Shown piece by piece: positions 46,341-58,639 of a DNA stretch of 64,000 nt. The DNA comes from Onchidella celtica (lineage: Eukaryota; Mollusca; Gastropoda; Systellommatophora; Onchidiidae). Location of the stretch: the NCBI GenBank assembly GCA_963931925.1, contig OZ007570.1, positions 62,899,132-62,963,131 on the forward strand, in the 5' to 3' direction. How positions within the stretch are numbered: position 1 is the first letter of the stretch; each line of letters opens with the position of its first letter. Both the position numbers and the translations under genes were made by a program. The notes under the pieces are model-generated. The model worked only from the letters and a program-made list of their open reading frames with translations, did no database searches and had not been told where the DNA came from.

Positions 46341-46748
46341 CGCAGTCTTGAGGACCGTTTGGGGCGCCACAGGTGATCTGGCAACCAACATCCTCTAATC
46401 CTTTCGGTTTTTTTTACCTCCTGATTGTATTGCTCAACCTCAAGCCCGTCCATTCTGGGAGATTGTCCTTCCATCTCTTCCTCTGTCTGCCTCTCTTTCT
46501 CCGCCCTTGCAATGTGCCCTGCAGGAATGTCTTGGCAAGCCCTGATTATTCTATGCGGCTTTAAATTGTTGACATATAAATATCCATTTTCTGAATGTTT
46601 TGAGTTCCTACTGTATCAGGGAAAGGTGGTGACATGTTTTTCTCTCAAGTGTTTCAGGATACTCTAGAAAGACCAAATTCGTCATGTTTTTGGCGTACTG
46701 GCCCTCTTACTTATTTATTTCACCTTTACACAACTAAAGGGAAAGGAT
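45736..46748. other. Non-coding stretch
   Basis: No gene is supported. A G-run at about 45898-45912 and a (CT)n tract at 46292-46337 are the only features seen. Confidence 0.5.
46292..46337. repeat. (CT)n microsatellite
   Basis: Nearly pure CT dinucleotide run. Confidence 0.95.
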
Positions 46749-47001
46749 ATCGATGGTGTCGGGCGCAAACCAGCCAAGTCAAGATAAGCAAATTTTACAG
46801 GAGGAACAAAAAGTTGCGGATAACACAAAAAAGGAAATGTACTTAGCGCGTTTGATCATATGACTATTTTGAATGTTTCTATTTAATTATGGTAAGAGCT
46901 ATTTTTACAGATGATGCGGGGTTCCAATCTTCATGAATTGGTACTATAAAAAGAAATATGAAATTTTCGGACTTAGCTGGTTTGCGCCCGACACTATCGA
47001 T
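46749..47001. mobile_element. TIR element, 253 bp
   Basis: The left end 'atcgatggtgtcgggcgcaa' and right end 'ttgcgcccgacactatcgat' are inverted copies with one mismatch; the repeat extends inward to about 31 bases ('accagccaagtc' / 'gacttagctggt'). There is no coding capacity. ATCGAT is itself palindromic, so it may belong to the target duplication rather than the repeat. Confidence 0.82.
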
Positions 47002-47194
47002 GTGTTATTCTGGTTATTCTTTTTAACCACAAGATTCATTCTCGCCTGTTCAATGAACAAGAGGCTGACACGCACAGGATAAACAGCACAAGGAGTTGAA
47101 CGTTTGAGTCTGAATGTGGAGCAAGCACGCAGGCACGTTATAGCGGTGACATTGTGCTAGGGAGAAGCAGGACGATAGGCAGAATTATTATAAA

Positions 47195-47670
47195 ACTAGC
47201 TGAGGTCCCCGGCCCTGCCCGGGGTAAATCGGTTTGAATATTGGTTTCAGTTCTGGGTGGTTATTATGGACCTGCTTCATCTTGCCTGTTCCCATTTGTT
47301 TGTTTTATTTTAGTTTGTTTATTTTTAAATAAGTCTTACTGCTTTGCCTTTGTGAGTTGACACCCTGTGCATCCCGTACAATGGCATGATTTGCGCACGG
47401 GTTAGTGTGTTTGATAGTGAACACATCGCAGGAAGTGATAACGAAACCTTAAAATGGCGAACCATGACTCGAAATAGATCTAAATGATGGCGAAACAATA
47501 CATTTCCAATATAAAAAAAACTACACCGATTTGAGACTTCTATTAAAAACTGTGCACCCTTACATCCATTCTGATGCACCATATAAAATTTGAAGTCTGA
47601 GTGTTGAGTGGTTCAGAAGCCTTTTGCAACGAAAAATCTCAAGTCCACAAATATATATAGTATAGATGGC
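47195..47670. repeat. Possible dispersed element with a CCCGGC...GCCCGGG head
   Basis: The head 'ctgaggtccccggccctgcc' resembles 19412-19437 ('gaggtatccggcgttgcc'), and the tail is 'aaatatatatagtatagatg'. Similar heads and tails are common in animal retroelements, but only the head recurs here. Weak support. Confidence 0.3.
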
Positions 47671-48027
47671 TGATAAGACAGAAGGAGGCCCTAAGAAACA
47701 TACGCACCAATCACCTGCTGTTCAATGCTGTGTAACCGAAATCCCAACAACAACGGCCAGCCCTGATCCTAACCGGAACTTAAGCACTTGGTACGAAGCT
47801 TAGACCTAAGCAAGCTACCACTAGCCATCTTAACCACACGAGATGGCGACACCTGTGGGAATGACAGGAATTCTGACTGGTCACACAGATCCAAACCTGG
47901 CTATAATAGTCGTTTGAAAGAGACAAAAAAAAAAAAAAGAGAATAACAAACTAAAACATTATTTAGTAAACCCTTTGTATAGTTAGGTCTTGGGGGGGGG
48001 GGGAGTGGAGTGGGTGGAAATGCCCGG

Positions 48028-48049
48028 GTCGATCGATCGATCGACAGAC

Positions 48050-48078
<29 letters not shown>
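48028..48078. repeat. (GATC)n/(GATA)n microsatellite
   Basis: Four GATC units grade into GACA and then pure GATA. A G-run at 47991-48003 lies just before it. Confidence 0.93.
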
Positions 48079-48080
<2 letters not shown>

Positions 48081-48832
48081 TCAAGGGGAGGGGGCAGAGA
48101 AATAGTGTTGAGTTTTGATGAGGCAGTGTACAGTGTCAGCGCAGATTTATAACCAGTCGAGGTATATTTCAATCACTAGAACATGCCAAACTGTATATGC
48201 CTGCATATTCACTGCTAACACGGTCTGTCCTTCGGCAAATGCAAGCGCCATTATATCTATTCATTCACACAAAAGCCAATTCAACGTTCCCTTTGCAGGT
48301 GTGGAAACCATTACCTGTTTTCAGTACGACCCAAACTCCGAGTCGGTGTACATAACTGCACGATATTGAAGAATTGCCATTCATTATTAGCTGGCAATGT
48401 CCCAGATTTTAACTGGCGGGACGAACGCGAAAAACAAGTGCAGATATCAAGGTCAGGGTCATTTTAGCCTGGGACCAAAGAACTTCCTGCTACGCTTATT
48501 CGATAGGTATGGGTGTAGGGACACCGAGACATACAGAAGCATAAACGGCGGGTGTTGGCTGTGGGCAATACGACAGAGATTTGCGTCAGCGCATACAGTT
48601 AAGTGTGCAAACATTAAGGCTTATTGGAAAATTCTCTGCACAATCTGAAGTCTGAGCTAGCGATAGGGCAACGGCTGGGTATCTGGACTTAGGTAAGTTT
48701 TTTTTTTTGTTTTTTTTTTAATGTGTTTGTAATATTTTTTATTACTTTAGTTATTAGAACTCTAATGGAAAATTGATATATGTGGATTCTGTTGGTTGCC
48801 AAGTAGACAAGTGGATATGCACACAGAGAAGG
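48079..48832. other. Non-coding stretch between GATA arrays
   Basis: Frames at 48115-48369 and 48397-48648 lack recognisable domains and splice context; no gene is called. Confidence 0.4.
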
Positions 48833-49103
<271 letters not shown>

Positions 49104-50159
49104 AAAGATACACAGGCTGGTGGATGGGAAGGGAGAGAAGGAGAGAGAGTTGTTTTACGTGAAATTTTTCTATAGTCCTTTCAAACGTTCATTTTTATCT
49201 AATGCCATAAAGGGTACTTGGGGGGGAGGGGCCTAGTGTAATTACAACACCAAAAATAGAGAAATTACCACGTTGTGTTCACTGTTCAGCTACAGTTTTC
49301 TATGTAAACCACCCTGCCCCCTTCTCCCCCAATAACAGCCTAAAAAAAAAAAAAATGACAGTAAAGATACAGAAATATTAATATTATGCAGACGTATGCA
49401 TTTATTGCAACCATTATCATGTAAGAAAGTATCTGTCACATTGTGACTATTTCTGTTGTTGTTTTTTTCTATGAACACATGAGCAAAAAAGCAATGTTCC
49501 AAAACTTTTCATGTCGTGGCCATAAATGTTGAATATTATAGTCGTAAATTTCCAGTAAAGTTGCGTCTTCTCAAATGCTAACAGAATCCTATAAGAGCTA
49601 TTCGCCACAATCTGAGTACACTTGTGGGCAGAAATATTTTTATCTTCTCTAGAGAGTTCAGAGGTACGCTAAGCTACCTACAACACTGTCACACAGATCT
49701 CCCTGCTTGCACAATGTAACAGTGATTGTCGTACCTGCAGATTACCTTCTTGCCAGTCGGTTTATCCAAAGGCTGTGCGATTCAATTCAGTTGTGTGAGG
49801 ATAGGTGTGTGTGGGGGAAAGGGGGGGGGATATTTGATAGTCAGGAATTCTGGGTCACCAGAAACGGCTCTCTTAAAGTTCTTCGCATGGGTTTGATGTG
49901 TCTACGTGGCACCACAGAAGACAGAAGGTCTGTCTTCCTGTCTGTCATCATGTTCGCCTCTCTGTCTTTCTCTTTGTCTCAGTTTGTCTCCATATTTGTC
50001 TTTCTGTCTGTTTTCATGTCTGTATTTCTGTTTCTCCATTTATCTGACTCCATGTCTTTCTGTTTTTTCTTCTTTTTGCCTCTCTGGCTGTTTTTCTGTC
50101 TGTCTTTGCTTCTGATAGAATAAATAATTGAATAGTTATACAGCGGTGCATTATGTAAT
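49104..50159. other. Non-coding stretch with a pyrimidine-rich tract
   Basis: 49918-50112 is a degenerate TCTG/CTTT tract on the plus strand that produces spurious Ser/Leu/Phe-rich frames. No gene is supported. Confidence 0.5.
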
Positions 50160-50335
50160 TTGATGGACTTGGAATTTTGAATTCCACTAGTGGAGATTAG
50201 AATTCCAATCTGTCCTAGGGTAAATTAGAATTTTCATTTGCACTGAATAAATCCAAGTGGAGAATGGAATTCTAATCTCTCCTAAGACAGATTGGAATCC
50301 AAAATTAATTCTAGTTGAGATTAGAATCATGGTTT
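50160..50335. repeat. Palindrome-rich element with 'GATTAGAATTCCAATCTGTC' blocks
   Basis: 'agattagaattccaatctgt' followed by 'cctagg' occurs near 50197, and its inverted form ('cctaagacagattggaatcc') near 50281. Further 'gaattct'/'agaattc' pieces lie between. A folded MITE-like origin is likely, but the borders are unclear. Confidence 0.5.
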
Positions 50336-50380
50336 CAATTCACCAGTATTTTGTTTTATAAAAATTACTTTTATTTACTT

Positions 50381-50672
50381 ATAGATCATGCCTTACCAAT
50401 CATTATATGTGAAACACAGAAAAACAGCTTTGAACATGGGTTTCAATCTTTAAAAAATGTTAGTAAGCCACTAACTTTAGAAAAAACTACTACAAGCATC
50501 TGGTGCATTGATAACAACTTATAGGATCATACCATACCAATCATTATATGCGAAACACAGAGAAACAGTTTTGAACATGGGCTTCAATCTTTTCTTTAAA
50601 AATGGTAATAAACCACTAACTTTAGATAAAACTACTACAAGCATCTGGTGCAGTGAGAAAAACCGTGTATTT
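50381..50672 (+). repeat. Tandem duplication, unit about 145 bp
   Basis: 'tcattatatgtgaaacacag' through 'actacaagcatctggtgca' is repeated once, starting near 50525, with about 10 percent differences and a small indel. Confidence 0.85.
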
Positions 50673-50761
50673 TAAAAATGTTAATAAAACATATTATTTT
50701 TAAAATGTTAATGAACCACTAACTTGAGAAAAACTGTTTGTTTGTGATACTTAAATGTCAA

Positions 50762-51058
50762 TTATTTGTGCAAAAAACTACTGCCTGGGTGGCACTTTGT
50801 GCTGCATGCAATTCCTGCTTTGCGGCAACAATATCGTTTCATATTGCATGAGCTCTTGCATTTGCACACGGTTTTTCTCGATGCACCAGATGCTTGCCAG
50901 CCTGTTGCTTGGCGTGAAGCTTGAATGAGAGTTACTTCACATAGGTCCCTCACTGCTAAGTCGTTCAATTCAGGGAATTCCACGGATTTCATATCAACTA
51001 AGTCCACACATGTAAACCAGTTTTTAATAATCCCGGCTGTACTGTACAGTTTAAACAT
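50762..51058 (-). pseudogene. C-terminal fragment of a KRBA2/GINGER-like integrase
   Basis: The minus-strand frame has the arrangement seen at the end of KRBA2-like, transposon-derived integrases. First is 'LYSTAGIIKNWF', then an acidic segment with 'SVEFPELNDLAVRDL', then a Cys-rich tail C-K-C-x3-C-x3-R-x-C-C-x-K-A-G-x2-C-x3-C-H-P-G. The catalytic integrase core, expected upstream at higher coordinates, is not present in 51059-51950. This is therefore a 3' fragment. Identification rests on remembered family patterns. Confidence 0.6.
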
Positions 51059-51938
51059 TTAGCAGTCTGGGTCTCGCAACTTCTTCTCCATTGCTTTGCA
51101 AAAACTTGACCAAACCAAACGATGCACATCGCTTCTCATTCAGAAAACGGACCAGTGTAAACAAACAGCGTTTCGAAGGGGGAAATCGGAAAACAAAGAC
51201 AGAAAGCCAGGAGAGTTCTTCCCATACAGTCCCCCATTCCTTTTTGCTATTTCTAAAACCTACCACTGTAATCAGGTCTTAATGTCCGGGATGAATCATA
51301 GTGTGAGGCGCGGGTGGGGATAAATTAAGCTTACCAAAGGAGGACATTAATTTGCTGGATTGATTCCTTTAATTTGTACTTCAAAAAATAAGTCTGAAGT
51401 TGAGTAGAAAATTTGAAATAGGCCTTATTTTGTGCAGGTGCATTCAATTTTTTTTGTCACACGCCCGACTTCAATTTTAACAGAACAAAAAAAAAGTGCC
51501 CCCCACTATGTCTGGACAAAGCTGGTATTCAGTAACATTATTATACAAAAATATTTCAAAAATATGTATATATTCAGGGTGTATATTTTCAACAAATTTT
51601 TCAAGAAAACGTTATTTCAAGTTTCATCTACTTGTTTCTTGCTGCACAGTAAAGTTAAAATCTATGAATTTAAGATTTCTACGAAAAATCCCTGCGCCCA
51701 ATTCTGAGGTCCCCCGCCCCACCTTGAGAGACTCTGGGCTAACCTCGTTTATTGAACTTTAATTCAAAATAATCCTTTCATTGCAAGTCGTTTCCAAATA
51801 AAATTCGCACACAATAAAAAAAAAATAGAAATAATAAAAAAAAAGACAAATCTAGTAGACCCTGGCAACAATAATTGTGCATAAAAAGTTGCATTTCGAA
51901 AAAGAAGAAGAAAATATTTTCATTATAAGCGAGTATAG
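51059..51938. other. Non-coding stretch
   Basis: No gene is supported; overlapping frames in 51051-51323 and 51432-51762 lack domain features. Confidence 0.45.
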
Positions 51939-51946
51939 ACTGCTCT

Positions 51947-52101
51947 CAGAGCCGTCTTAGCTCATGGATACACTAGGCAATCTCCCAGGGGCTCCATGGG
52001 TTCAAGGGGCCCCATGGGTGCAAATTTATATTGGTTTTGAATGGACAAAAAAAATCCTATTGCTTTGCCCAGGGTCCCAAAATAATGTTAAAACGCCCCT
52101 A
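51947..52101. mobile_element. hAT-like MITE, 155 bp, with perfect 8-bp target duplication
   Basis: ACTGCTCT occurs on both sides (51939-51946 and 52102-52109). The left end 'cagagccgtcttagc' resembles that of 14374-14541, and the right end 'gttaaaacgcccct' is a diverged inverted copy. Eight-base duplications are characteristic of hAT elements. Confidence 0.82.
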
Positions 52102-52109
52102 ACTGCTCT

Positions 52110-52664
52110 AAACTCCGTGTTTCACCCTGCATCATTTTTCAACGCCGTAACTTCACATTGAACAGAAAAGCAGGTTTGTGGTCACCCACACATGTAAAAG
52201 TTCTTCCTGGTTTCAGCAAAAAAGCATTTTGTTCCAAACGTACAGTTTGAAGACCAGAAAATGGCATTCATCCATGCTGTAAACATGTGCATGACTGAAC
52301 CATTCAGGGCTGGCATCTAAAGAAATCTGTATTTATGGTTGCTATTTATCTCTTTTTATGGTTTTCAAAATGCCGTAGCTCGTCAAAGAGGATCTGACAA
52401 ACATTTTATTTATGATGACGTGCGAACACCCGAATAAAAACCCAAGCAAGGTCATGGTGGTGCAATTAAACAAATTCACAAAACACTGTGTATAACGTGT
52501 CCATGAGTTAACGACAATGGGAGACGTAAGATGTGCCCTAAAATAATTATACACTGGACCTAGGCAAGAATACCACCACCACGCGCTGCAAATTTCAAAT
52601 CTGTGCTTGGGGGGGGGGGGGGGAGAGAAGGGGGCATACTTGAGAGTTATTACAACATAGGGAA
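52110..52664. other. Non-coding stretch
   Basis: Only a G-run at about 52608-52622 stands out. Confidence 0.45.
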
Positions 52665-53100
52665 CGGGAAGTATTCAACAAGTGCATTATTCCAACCATT
52701 ACCTATGGTTGCCAAACATGGTCGACTACAAAACAACTTACGAACAAATTAAGAAGTACCCAGAGGGCAATGGAAAGAAGAATGCTTAAGTAACATCAAA
52801 CTACAAGATAAAATCCCCCACGCCGAAGTACGCAGACAAACAAAGCTAGCGGACATGATAAAATTCATGGAACAAAAGTGGAATTGGGTCGGACATGGAG
52901 GAAGGATGAATGACAATAGATGGACAAAACGATGCCCTGAATGGCAACCACTGACAGGAATAAGAACAGGAGGACGACCAGGCAGGAGATGGCAGGATGA
53001 CATTAAAAAGAGAGGGGGAACAACATGGATGAGAGAGACATCAGACAGAAAAGAATGGAAGTCATTGTGGGAGGGGCTACATCCTGCAGTGGATTGACAA
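52665..53100 (+). pseudogene. 3' end of an RTE-like LINE reverse transcriptase, frameshifted
   Basis: The plus strand reads ITYGCQTWSTTKQL, then AMERRML, a one-base frameshift near 52790, and then KLQDKIPHAEVRRQTKLAD. The stretch from 52855 on includes KWNWVGHGGRMNDNRW, GGRPGRRWQDDIKKRGGTTW and DRKEWKSLWEG, ending at the stop 53095-53097. This is the conserved C-terminal region of endonuclease-reverse transcriptase proteins of RTE-type non-LTR elements. The catalytic YxDD region is absent, so it is a 5'-truncated, dead copy. Confidence 0.82.
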
Positions 53101-53985
53101 TGCCTAGGTGAAAGGTGAAAGATGAAAGAGAACGGCTCCTCTGTCAAGAAATATTGCCTTACATTATTCAAGAGGTTGAACTGATTTTGGCACGGGGCGG
53201 ATTACACCTGTAATATATACATAGACTTATAGAAACTGTAGAAAATATCATTCCATTAATGGAAATATATATATAATATATAGGGTCTATATTCTACATA
53301 GTTTTATCAAACAAAATGAAAACAATTCTTTTTCTTTAACATGTGCAATGAGAGATAATTGTATGGGATAATACAGATCTCCTGTTGTGCCATTTTATTT
53401 TCAATATTTAAACTTTAAAAATCTGGCACATAAGGCGTTTTATTATACAAGTTACGCTCAAGGCTTTGTCGGCATGAAAGAGAAAATATTGTTGACGTAT
53501 ATGCATGAGAAGTCTCTTTTTGGATAGAAGGCACGCCGTTCTTTTTGTCCACGTCTCTTGCAGACAGTTTCTGATCCCGTACGTATATAATTGTACTAGA
53601 CGAAAGATAAGACCCTTTCTTCCAAAGCCATCATATGCTCATCCCCCATGCCCCTACCCCTGTGGCTATGGGCGTCACAAATGTACCGCTCTACTTCACG
53701 GCTATGCTGACGTCACCGGTCTAAACTTTAGTTTGAATATGGGGAGCTGTGGAATGTTCTAAGGTGAGAGCTAGATCAGAGGAGTTCCCATTGCACAACT
53801 TTGGTGTGACGTCAGAGAGCTTTCGTGTACGTTGATGAGCAATAAGTGAACAGTTTTAGAATGTTTTTGTTTTTTTTGACATTTTGATGCTGGGATCGGA
53901 CTGGCTTCTCCCACACCCACCCGCTCCCCCAGCTCTACAATTACTGTGACAGACTATGTGACGTCATTACAGAAATGCAAGTCCC

Positions 53986-54226
53986 TGGCCCTATCATGAA
54001 ACCGCATGCGTGTATTCGCACAGCCGCCGAGGACAACTCTTTTGTGGCAAGTAAAGTATGACCTCTTTGAAGGGCTTTTATTTTAGTATTGATCAAGGAG
54101 GTATTACAATATCTTTCAAAAGTAATGATAAAAAACCCTTTTAAAACGACGAATACATTTCAAGTAAAGCAGTTTTTGCGGGGGGGGGGGGGTTTACATG
54201 CTGCGTGGTTTCATGATAGGGTCAAG
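53986..54226. mobile_element. Non-autonomous TIR DNA element, CTGGCCCTA family, copy 2
   Basis: The ends 'ctggccctatcatgaaaccg' and 'gtggtttcatgatagggtca' are inverted and match those of 11027-11571. It contains a G-run at about 54180-54192. There is no coding capacity. Confidence 0.72.
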
Positions 54227-56378
54227 GGTTTTGCCGTGCAGAGAGGAATATCAGAAAATCTTCATATAAGAAGAAAATGTACTTCCATTTTGCAAGATCG
54301 CAAATACTTGTTGAGGAACGTAAAATAATACCCTTGTTTTCACAGAAAGTCAGTGAAACTGGGAGACCAAGTGATTTTGTAGCATCGAAGATCTGATCAA
54401 AGCGGTTTGTCTGACCAGAGGAAAACTTGCAGTGAACAGGATCAAAGGTTCTTCCTCTGTCCAAACAAGTGTATACATCTTAAAAAGCTTAGATCCTTTA
54501 CAACAAGGTGAGAGGATTGTCTGTATTTTTTGTAAAAGCGAGTTGCAAAACGTATACCTAGAACTTGGAGATGCAACAAAGCTAGAAACACTCAAATTCC
54601 TTACAAATAAGTTAGCTGTCAACAAATGGATTTAGCGCTTTACTAAAAGGATATAGTTCGACTGCATTTGAGAGGGGCTTAACCACACTCGCAAACATAC
54701 GAAATACCAATTCAACGAAAGTAGTAACTTTAAAGGTCAGGCCTGCAGGGCCACAACCGTTTATTATGATTAAGAAAAGAATATAAAAACAAGTTATGGG
54801 TTGTGACATCAATAGCAACTGCAAATTAATATAATGTAGATCTAGATCTTTAATATAACTAAACAATCATACAAAAATTCCCGCACTGTATTAATGAAAC
54901 CCCGTATACGTAGATCCATCACAAGTGGATATTAACTTTAAATTCAGTCACAATGACGTCATATGACTTACAGGCCAAGGACTTAAACTTTATAATAGTT
55001 TATAAGCAAAGCAATCTTAATATGGAGTAAAACTATAATGTCCTGGCAATTACTAGCCTCAAAAGACACAATTCAAGTTCACTGATTACATCCCTCTAAA
55101 TCTCCAAAGAGATACAGCCATCGTTAAGTTCCACTCATTCAAAAAATCATTCCAAACACTGTTAAGATAAATACTCTTCTCAGGAGGCTGTTCTTGACAA
55201 TCTAGGTCTGCAATCGCAGGTGGACATTCCTTGAAACACTTTAGTTGATATCATGATGGAATATGTGGACATACCATTGGTTCCCAGTCGTGCAAGACCG
55301 AGAAGAATCCATATCTGGCAAGAACAAGTTGTACTGAGACATGAGCTCTCTTTCTCTGACTAAGCTCCTTGGTCGAGTACAGTTAAGGCATTAATTTGTC
55401 TACGGTCTTTTCTGCTCTAGTGGAAAAGATCTACAAGAACTGAGATCATCTCACGATTAGGATCCAGAGCCATCGTGTGTGTCTACCGGCGAGCCAGTTG
55501 CGGGGCTCTTAAATACTGTCTCGATTTCCCGGCCAAATCCATACGCAGCCGCACCACTGCCAATTCTGATTGGTCAGTTCATTCAACGGTTGGCCAGATG
55601 ACGTCTGCAGACAATTCCTCCTTTCTATACCCCTCTCGGTCTAGCCGGAACTACAGCCAACTGTCTAGACATGACGCGTCTATCGACACCCTTCCTCACC
55701 CTTTCTATCTTAGTCACTAGCTGCACAACTGTTTCGTAGTAATGATATTAGCTCTCCCCCACCGTGCGGTTCCCTTTTCAAAACTCGGGTTTACGAGGTC
55801 AGCTGAGTGCGCGACGTTTTACTTGAAACCAACAACTTGCTTGACCTCGCGTTAGACTTTTAAGCCTAATCTAAATCACGACATTAGCTTGCGATGGACG
55901 AATGAAATTGGGAACATATAGTCCTATTTTGCTTGAAATTGACTTTAGCAGGATTTTTTTTTAAACAGGGCCTTTCCAGGCCGTGTTTTATAACCTAAAA
56001 TTTCTTGCTTTTCCTGCCTGTTTCCTTCGAAAATGCTTTCATTTTCCGGTGTTTAATGGGTTCACAATATTCCCTTGCCAGAGTAGTTAATATTGTGTTA
56101 GATCAGTTTCTGTGTAGCATGACGACAGAGCAACAACACAGACAATACCAAGAGCGTCCAAATAAGAAAATTGTCTTGACGCATCTCAGGTCTCATTGTC
56201 GTTTTGATTCACAGGGAGATAGGGAAGGTTACCGAATGCGATAATATCCGTTGGTGGCTCAAGTGCGCCACGAGTTGCAGGAGGGGAGAGGCTCACTGTA
56301 GAGTTGGCCTACTCGCACCAGCTGATTTAGGTCATCCGATTAACTCGATGGTGACCTCACGACAGTTAGTGCCATCAA
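54227..56378. other. Non-coding or unassigned stretch
   Basis: Frames of 60-90 codons occur (for example 54432-54635 and 55475-55720), but none has a recognised domain or a splice-supported context. 55440-55720 is GC-richer than its surroundings and might be part of an unrecognised element or exon. Confidence 0.4.
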
Positions 56379-56801
56379 AGATACCAGAAACGATAAGATG
56401 AGACACTGTCTTCTTCGCACCACTAAAAAAAACGTGCTCAGAATTTGCGCGCTGATCGAGGGCGGGGCCCATGGCCCATGGTATGAAAAGAATGCTGGAT
56501 ATAATGGTAAATTTATAATGCAAAATTATGACAGTGCTACTGCGACTAAAAAAAAACGATTAAAAAAAAAAAGCCAGAGTTTTCCCATGGCGATTAAGTT
56601 TATAATTCCACAATAAGTGTCGTCAATCAAGACCTATAACAACAGCTGAACAGTGAAATAAATTCAATATTTTCCCTATCTGGCTTTGTAAAATAGGGAA
56701 CTTTTCATGACTTCCGAGCGTTTGTCGCTAGGTGGCGGTGCGAAATCTGTGCACCCTAAAAGCACCAGCTGTCTTATCTTGTCAGTTCTAGTATCTTTGG
56801 T
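56379..56801. mobile_element. TIR element of about 423 bp, uninterrupted copy
   Basis: The left end 'caaagataccagaaacgata' and right end 'cagttctagtatctttg' are inverted. It is the reverse complement of the element at 21346-22078 along its length but lacks the 295-bp nested insertion. Confidence 0.85.
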
Positions 56802-56819
56802 TTCATTGGGACCTCCCGG

Positions 56820-56916
56820 ACCAGCCGAGTAGTTGGGCCTCACAGGGACTCAATGTCGTGACGTCACTATCCAATTAGCTGACCTGTCAAAATCGCCTAA
56901 TGCTCGCCTAGGCTTA
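56820..56916 (+). repeat. Dispersed repeat with CRE-like site, copy 2
   Basis: It matches 17112-17210, including 'gtgacgtcactatccaatta' and 'gtcaaaatcg' to 'cgcctaggctta', and lies directly beside the TIR element. Confidence 0.65.
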
Positions 56917-57195
56917 TTCTTCTTGGCGTTTGTTTTTTTTAATTACTCAACGTGCATCGCGGAGACAACGCTTTCAACATGAAAGGAGGTAACCGGACTC
57001 AGCAATCTTTCTTTTATGTATTTTGTGCACTGAAATACTCATTTCTAAGGACAGCCTCGTGTGCTAACTATGTGTTGATAATATAGTCATTTGGTCATGA
57101 AACAATTAATCTGCTTTCCTACTTTGAAGGAGCTGATGTGAGGGTAGAAGGTGTTACTTGTGCAAGAGTAAACCTTACCTGGAGGAAACTGCAAG

Positions 57196-57244
57196 ATGTG
57201 CCAGCTTAAAGCTTTGACGTTCCTCGTTAGCGTTGGAATCGTTT
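57196..57244 (+). CDS. Exon 1 (signal peptide) of a probable single-pass receptor
   Basis: ATG at 57196 opens MCQLKALTFLVSVGIV, a short, strongly hydrophobic signal peptide, and the exon ends one base into the next codon at 'gttt|gtaagtac', a near-consensus donor (phase 1). The next exon acceptor (58298) and all further junctions in this model are phase 1 as well. The upstream ATG-free stretch 'ggaggaaactgcaag' fits a 5' UTR. Splicing is inferred. Confidence 0.6.
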
Positions 57245-58298
57245 GTAAGTACAGTTCATTATTTCAACACCTTTGAGTATTTAGGTACCTACAGGTGCAT
57301 TTAGTATTAAAACCTGGGTAGGTTGACAGAAGAAAGTAGGCGACAAATTTGAAATTATTGATATAGTAGGGTCCTACAAAAGGGAAGAGAATACGTGTTG
57401 CATTGAGCGAACATGAAAATGTCCTTAGAGATGATCGTTTTTTTAATGATCTTTACAAGTATTAAAGAGGGGACGTTTTTTACAAGACTATAAAAGGCGT
57501 TCATAAAAATGTGAAAAATCTGTAACTGACAGCTTTGCAGATAAAATGATTATATGAGTGTTGTGGATTTTGCGAAACATGAGTCCTGTGTCATCAACGA
57601 TCAACTGAACGAAGCTGGTCCTAAGACAAAACAAACAACCATGGCAACCCGGCCCACTCAGCTGAATAAATAGATTTCAAAACCACATGATAATTATAAT
57701 GAGCCTCCCCGACACAAAAATAAAATAATGAAAAAAAAAAATGTTTTTTATTAATTTAAAGAAATATATCATTATAATTTTTGCTGTAAAACTATTACTT
57801 TCACTAGAGTGATGTATTGAAGGTGACTTGGAGCAAACATCTAAAAACAGACATGAAGCATGTGTAGTAGTAACTCCAAATGCATAACTCATTTAACCCT
57901 CCTTTGTAAGTATACCGTGTCAATTCCAATTTCATGACATACATGGACTTGGATGTGTCAAACTGGTCATTTGCCGTGTATTTTACTTCCAGCCCTGCAT
58001 ATGCCCATTTTTTCTTACTATATTTTAACCCTTTATGCCCAATAATGTAATACCAGTGATGCACCACTGGGTTGCAGTTCCCACTAGAACTCATCGCGAG
58101 AAAAGATACGTTATTTTTAGTGTTTTCTACAACATACACAATAAATCAACTAAATGATCACGAAAAAAAAACCCTTAACTATGCCCTCAAGAACAAGTTC
58201 TCACAGAATCAGAATACGTCCACAAGAAGAAATGCTGGCGGAACCTAGAGGGTTGTCCTCTCTGTATGTTGTGAGTAACCATTCCTTTCTGATAACAG

Positions 58299-58625
58299 GT
58301 ATTTCTACGGTGAGAGGTCAACAAAATGACACTGCAATGAGACCAATGAAACTTGATCTACCACCTTTCAAGGATACCCACTTGATAGTCAAAGCATATG
58401 GTCATCCAAAAGTAGTGCGTTTGGAGCTAGAAGTCATCGAGAGGATTAACTCGGGTGGACAAATACGAGATGTTGTACGGAGCAATATCTCTGTGTCTCC
58501 ACCTTTCACCAACACAATAACCATTGACGTTTTAGACCAGCGATCTGGCAAAAAAGGGACATTCTTTTTCACAGTGAAGAATGATGAACCTTTTCAATTT
58601 GATTTGCAGAGTCAACGAGAACCAG
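58299..58625 (+). CDS. Exon 2 (extracellular domain) of a probable receptor
   Basis: The acceptor is 'ctgataacag' and the donor 'gaaccag|gtacat', both phase 1, making a symmetrical 109-codon module. The domain has alternating hydrophobic strands: HLIVKAYGHPKVVRLELEVI early and GTFFFTVKNDEPFQFDL late. This looks like the last strands of an immunoglobulin-like domain, but without the usual cysteines. Three possible N-glycosylation sites are present (NDT and two others of N-x-S/T form). It probably lies outside the cell. Ig-like assignment is tentative, and no function is claimed. Confidence 0.65.
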
Positions 58626-58639
58626 GTACATAAATACTT

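Noticed and set aside
52749-53171. 140-codon minus-strand frame
   Set aside because: It is antisense to the RTE-like LINE fragment, whose plus-strand translation matches a known family pattern.
54432-54635. 67-codon frame MNRIKGSSSVQTSV...
   Set aside because: No domain, no splice sites and no conservation evidence; kept only as unassigned.
58154-58298. Extension of receptor exon 2 upstream to an ATG-like start at 58154
   Set aside because: A clear acceptor (ctgataacag) at 58298 in phase with the exon 1 donor explains the open frame better; the upstream part is intron.
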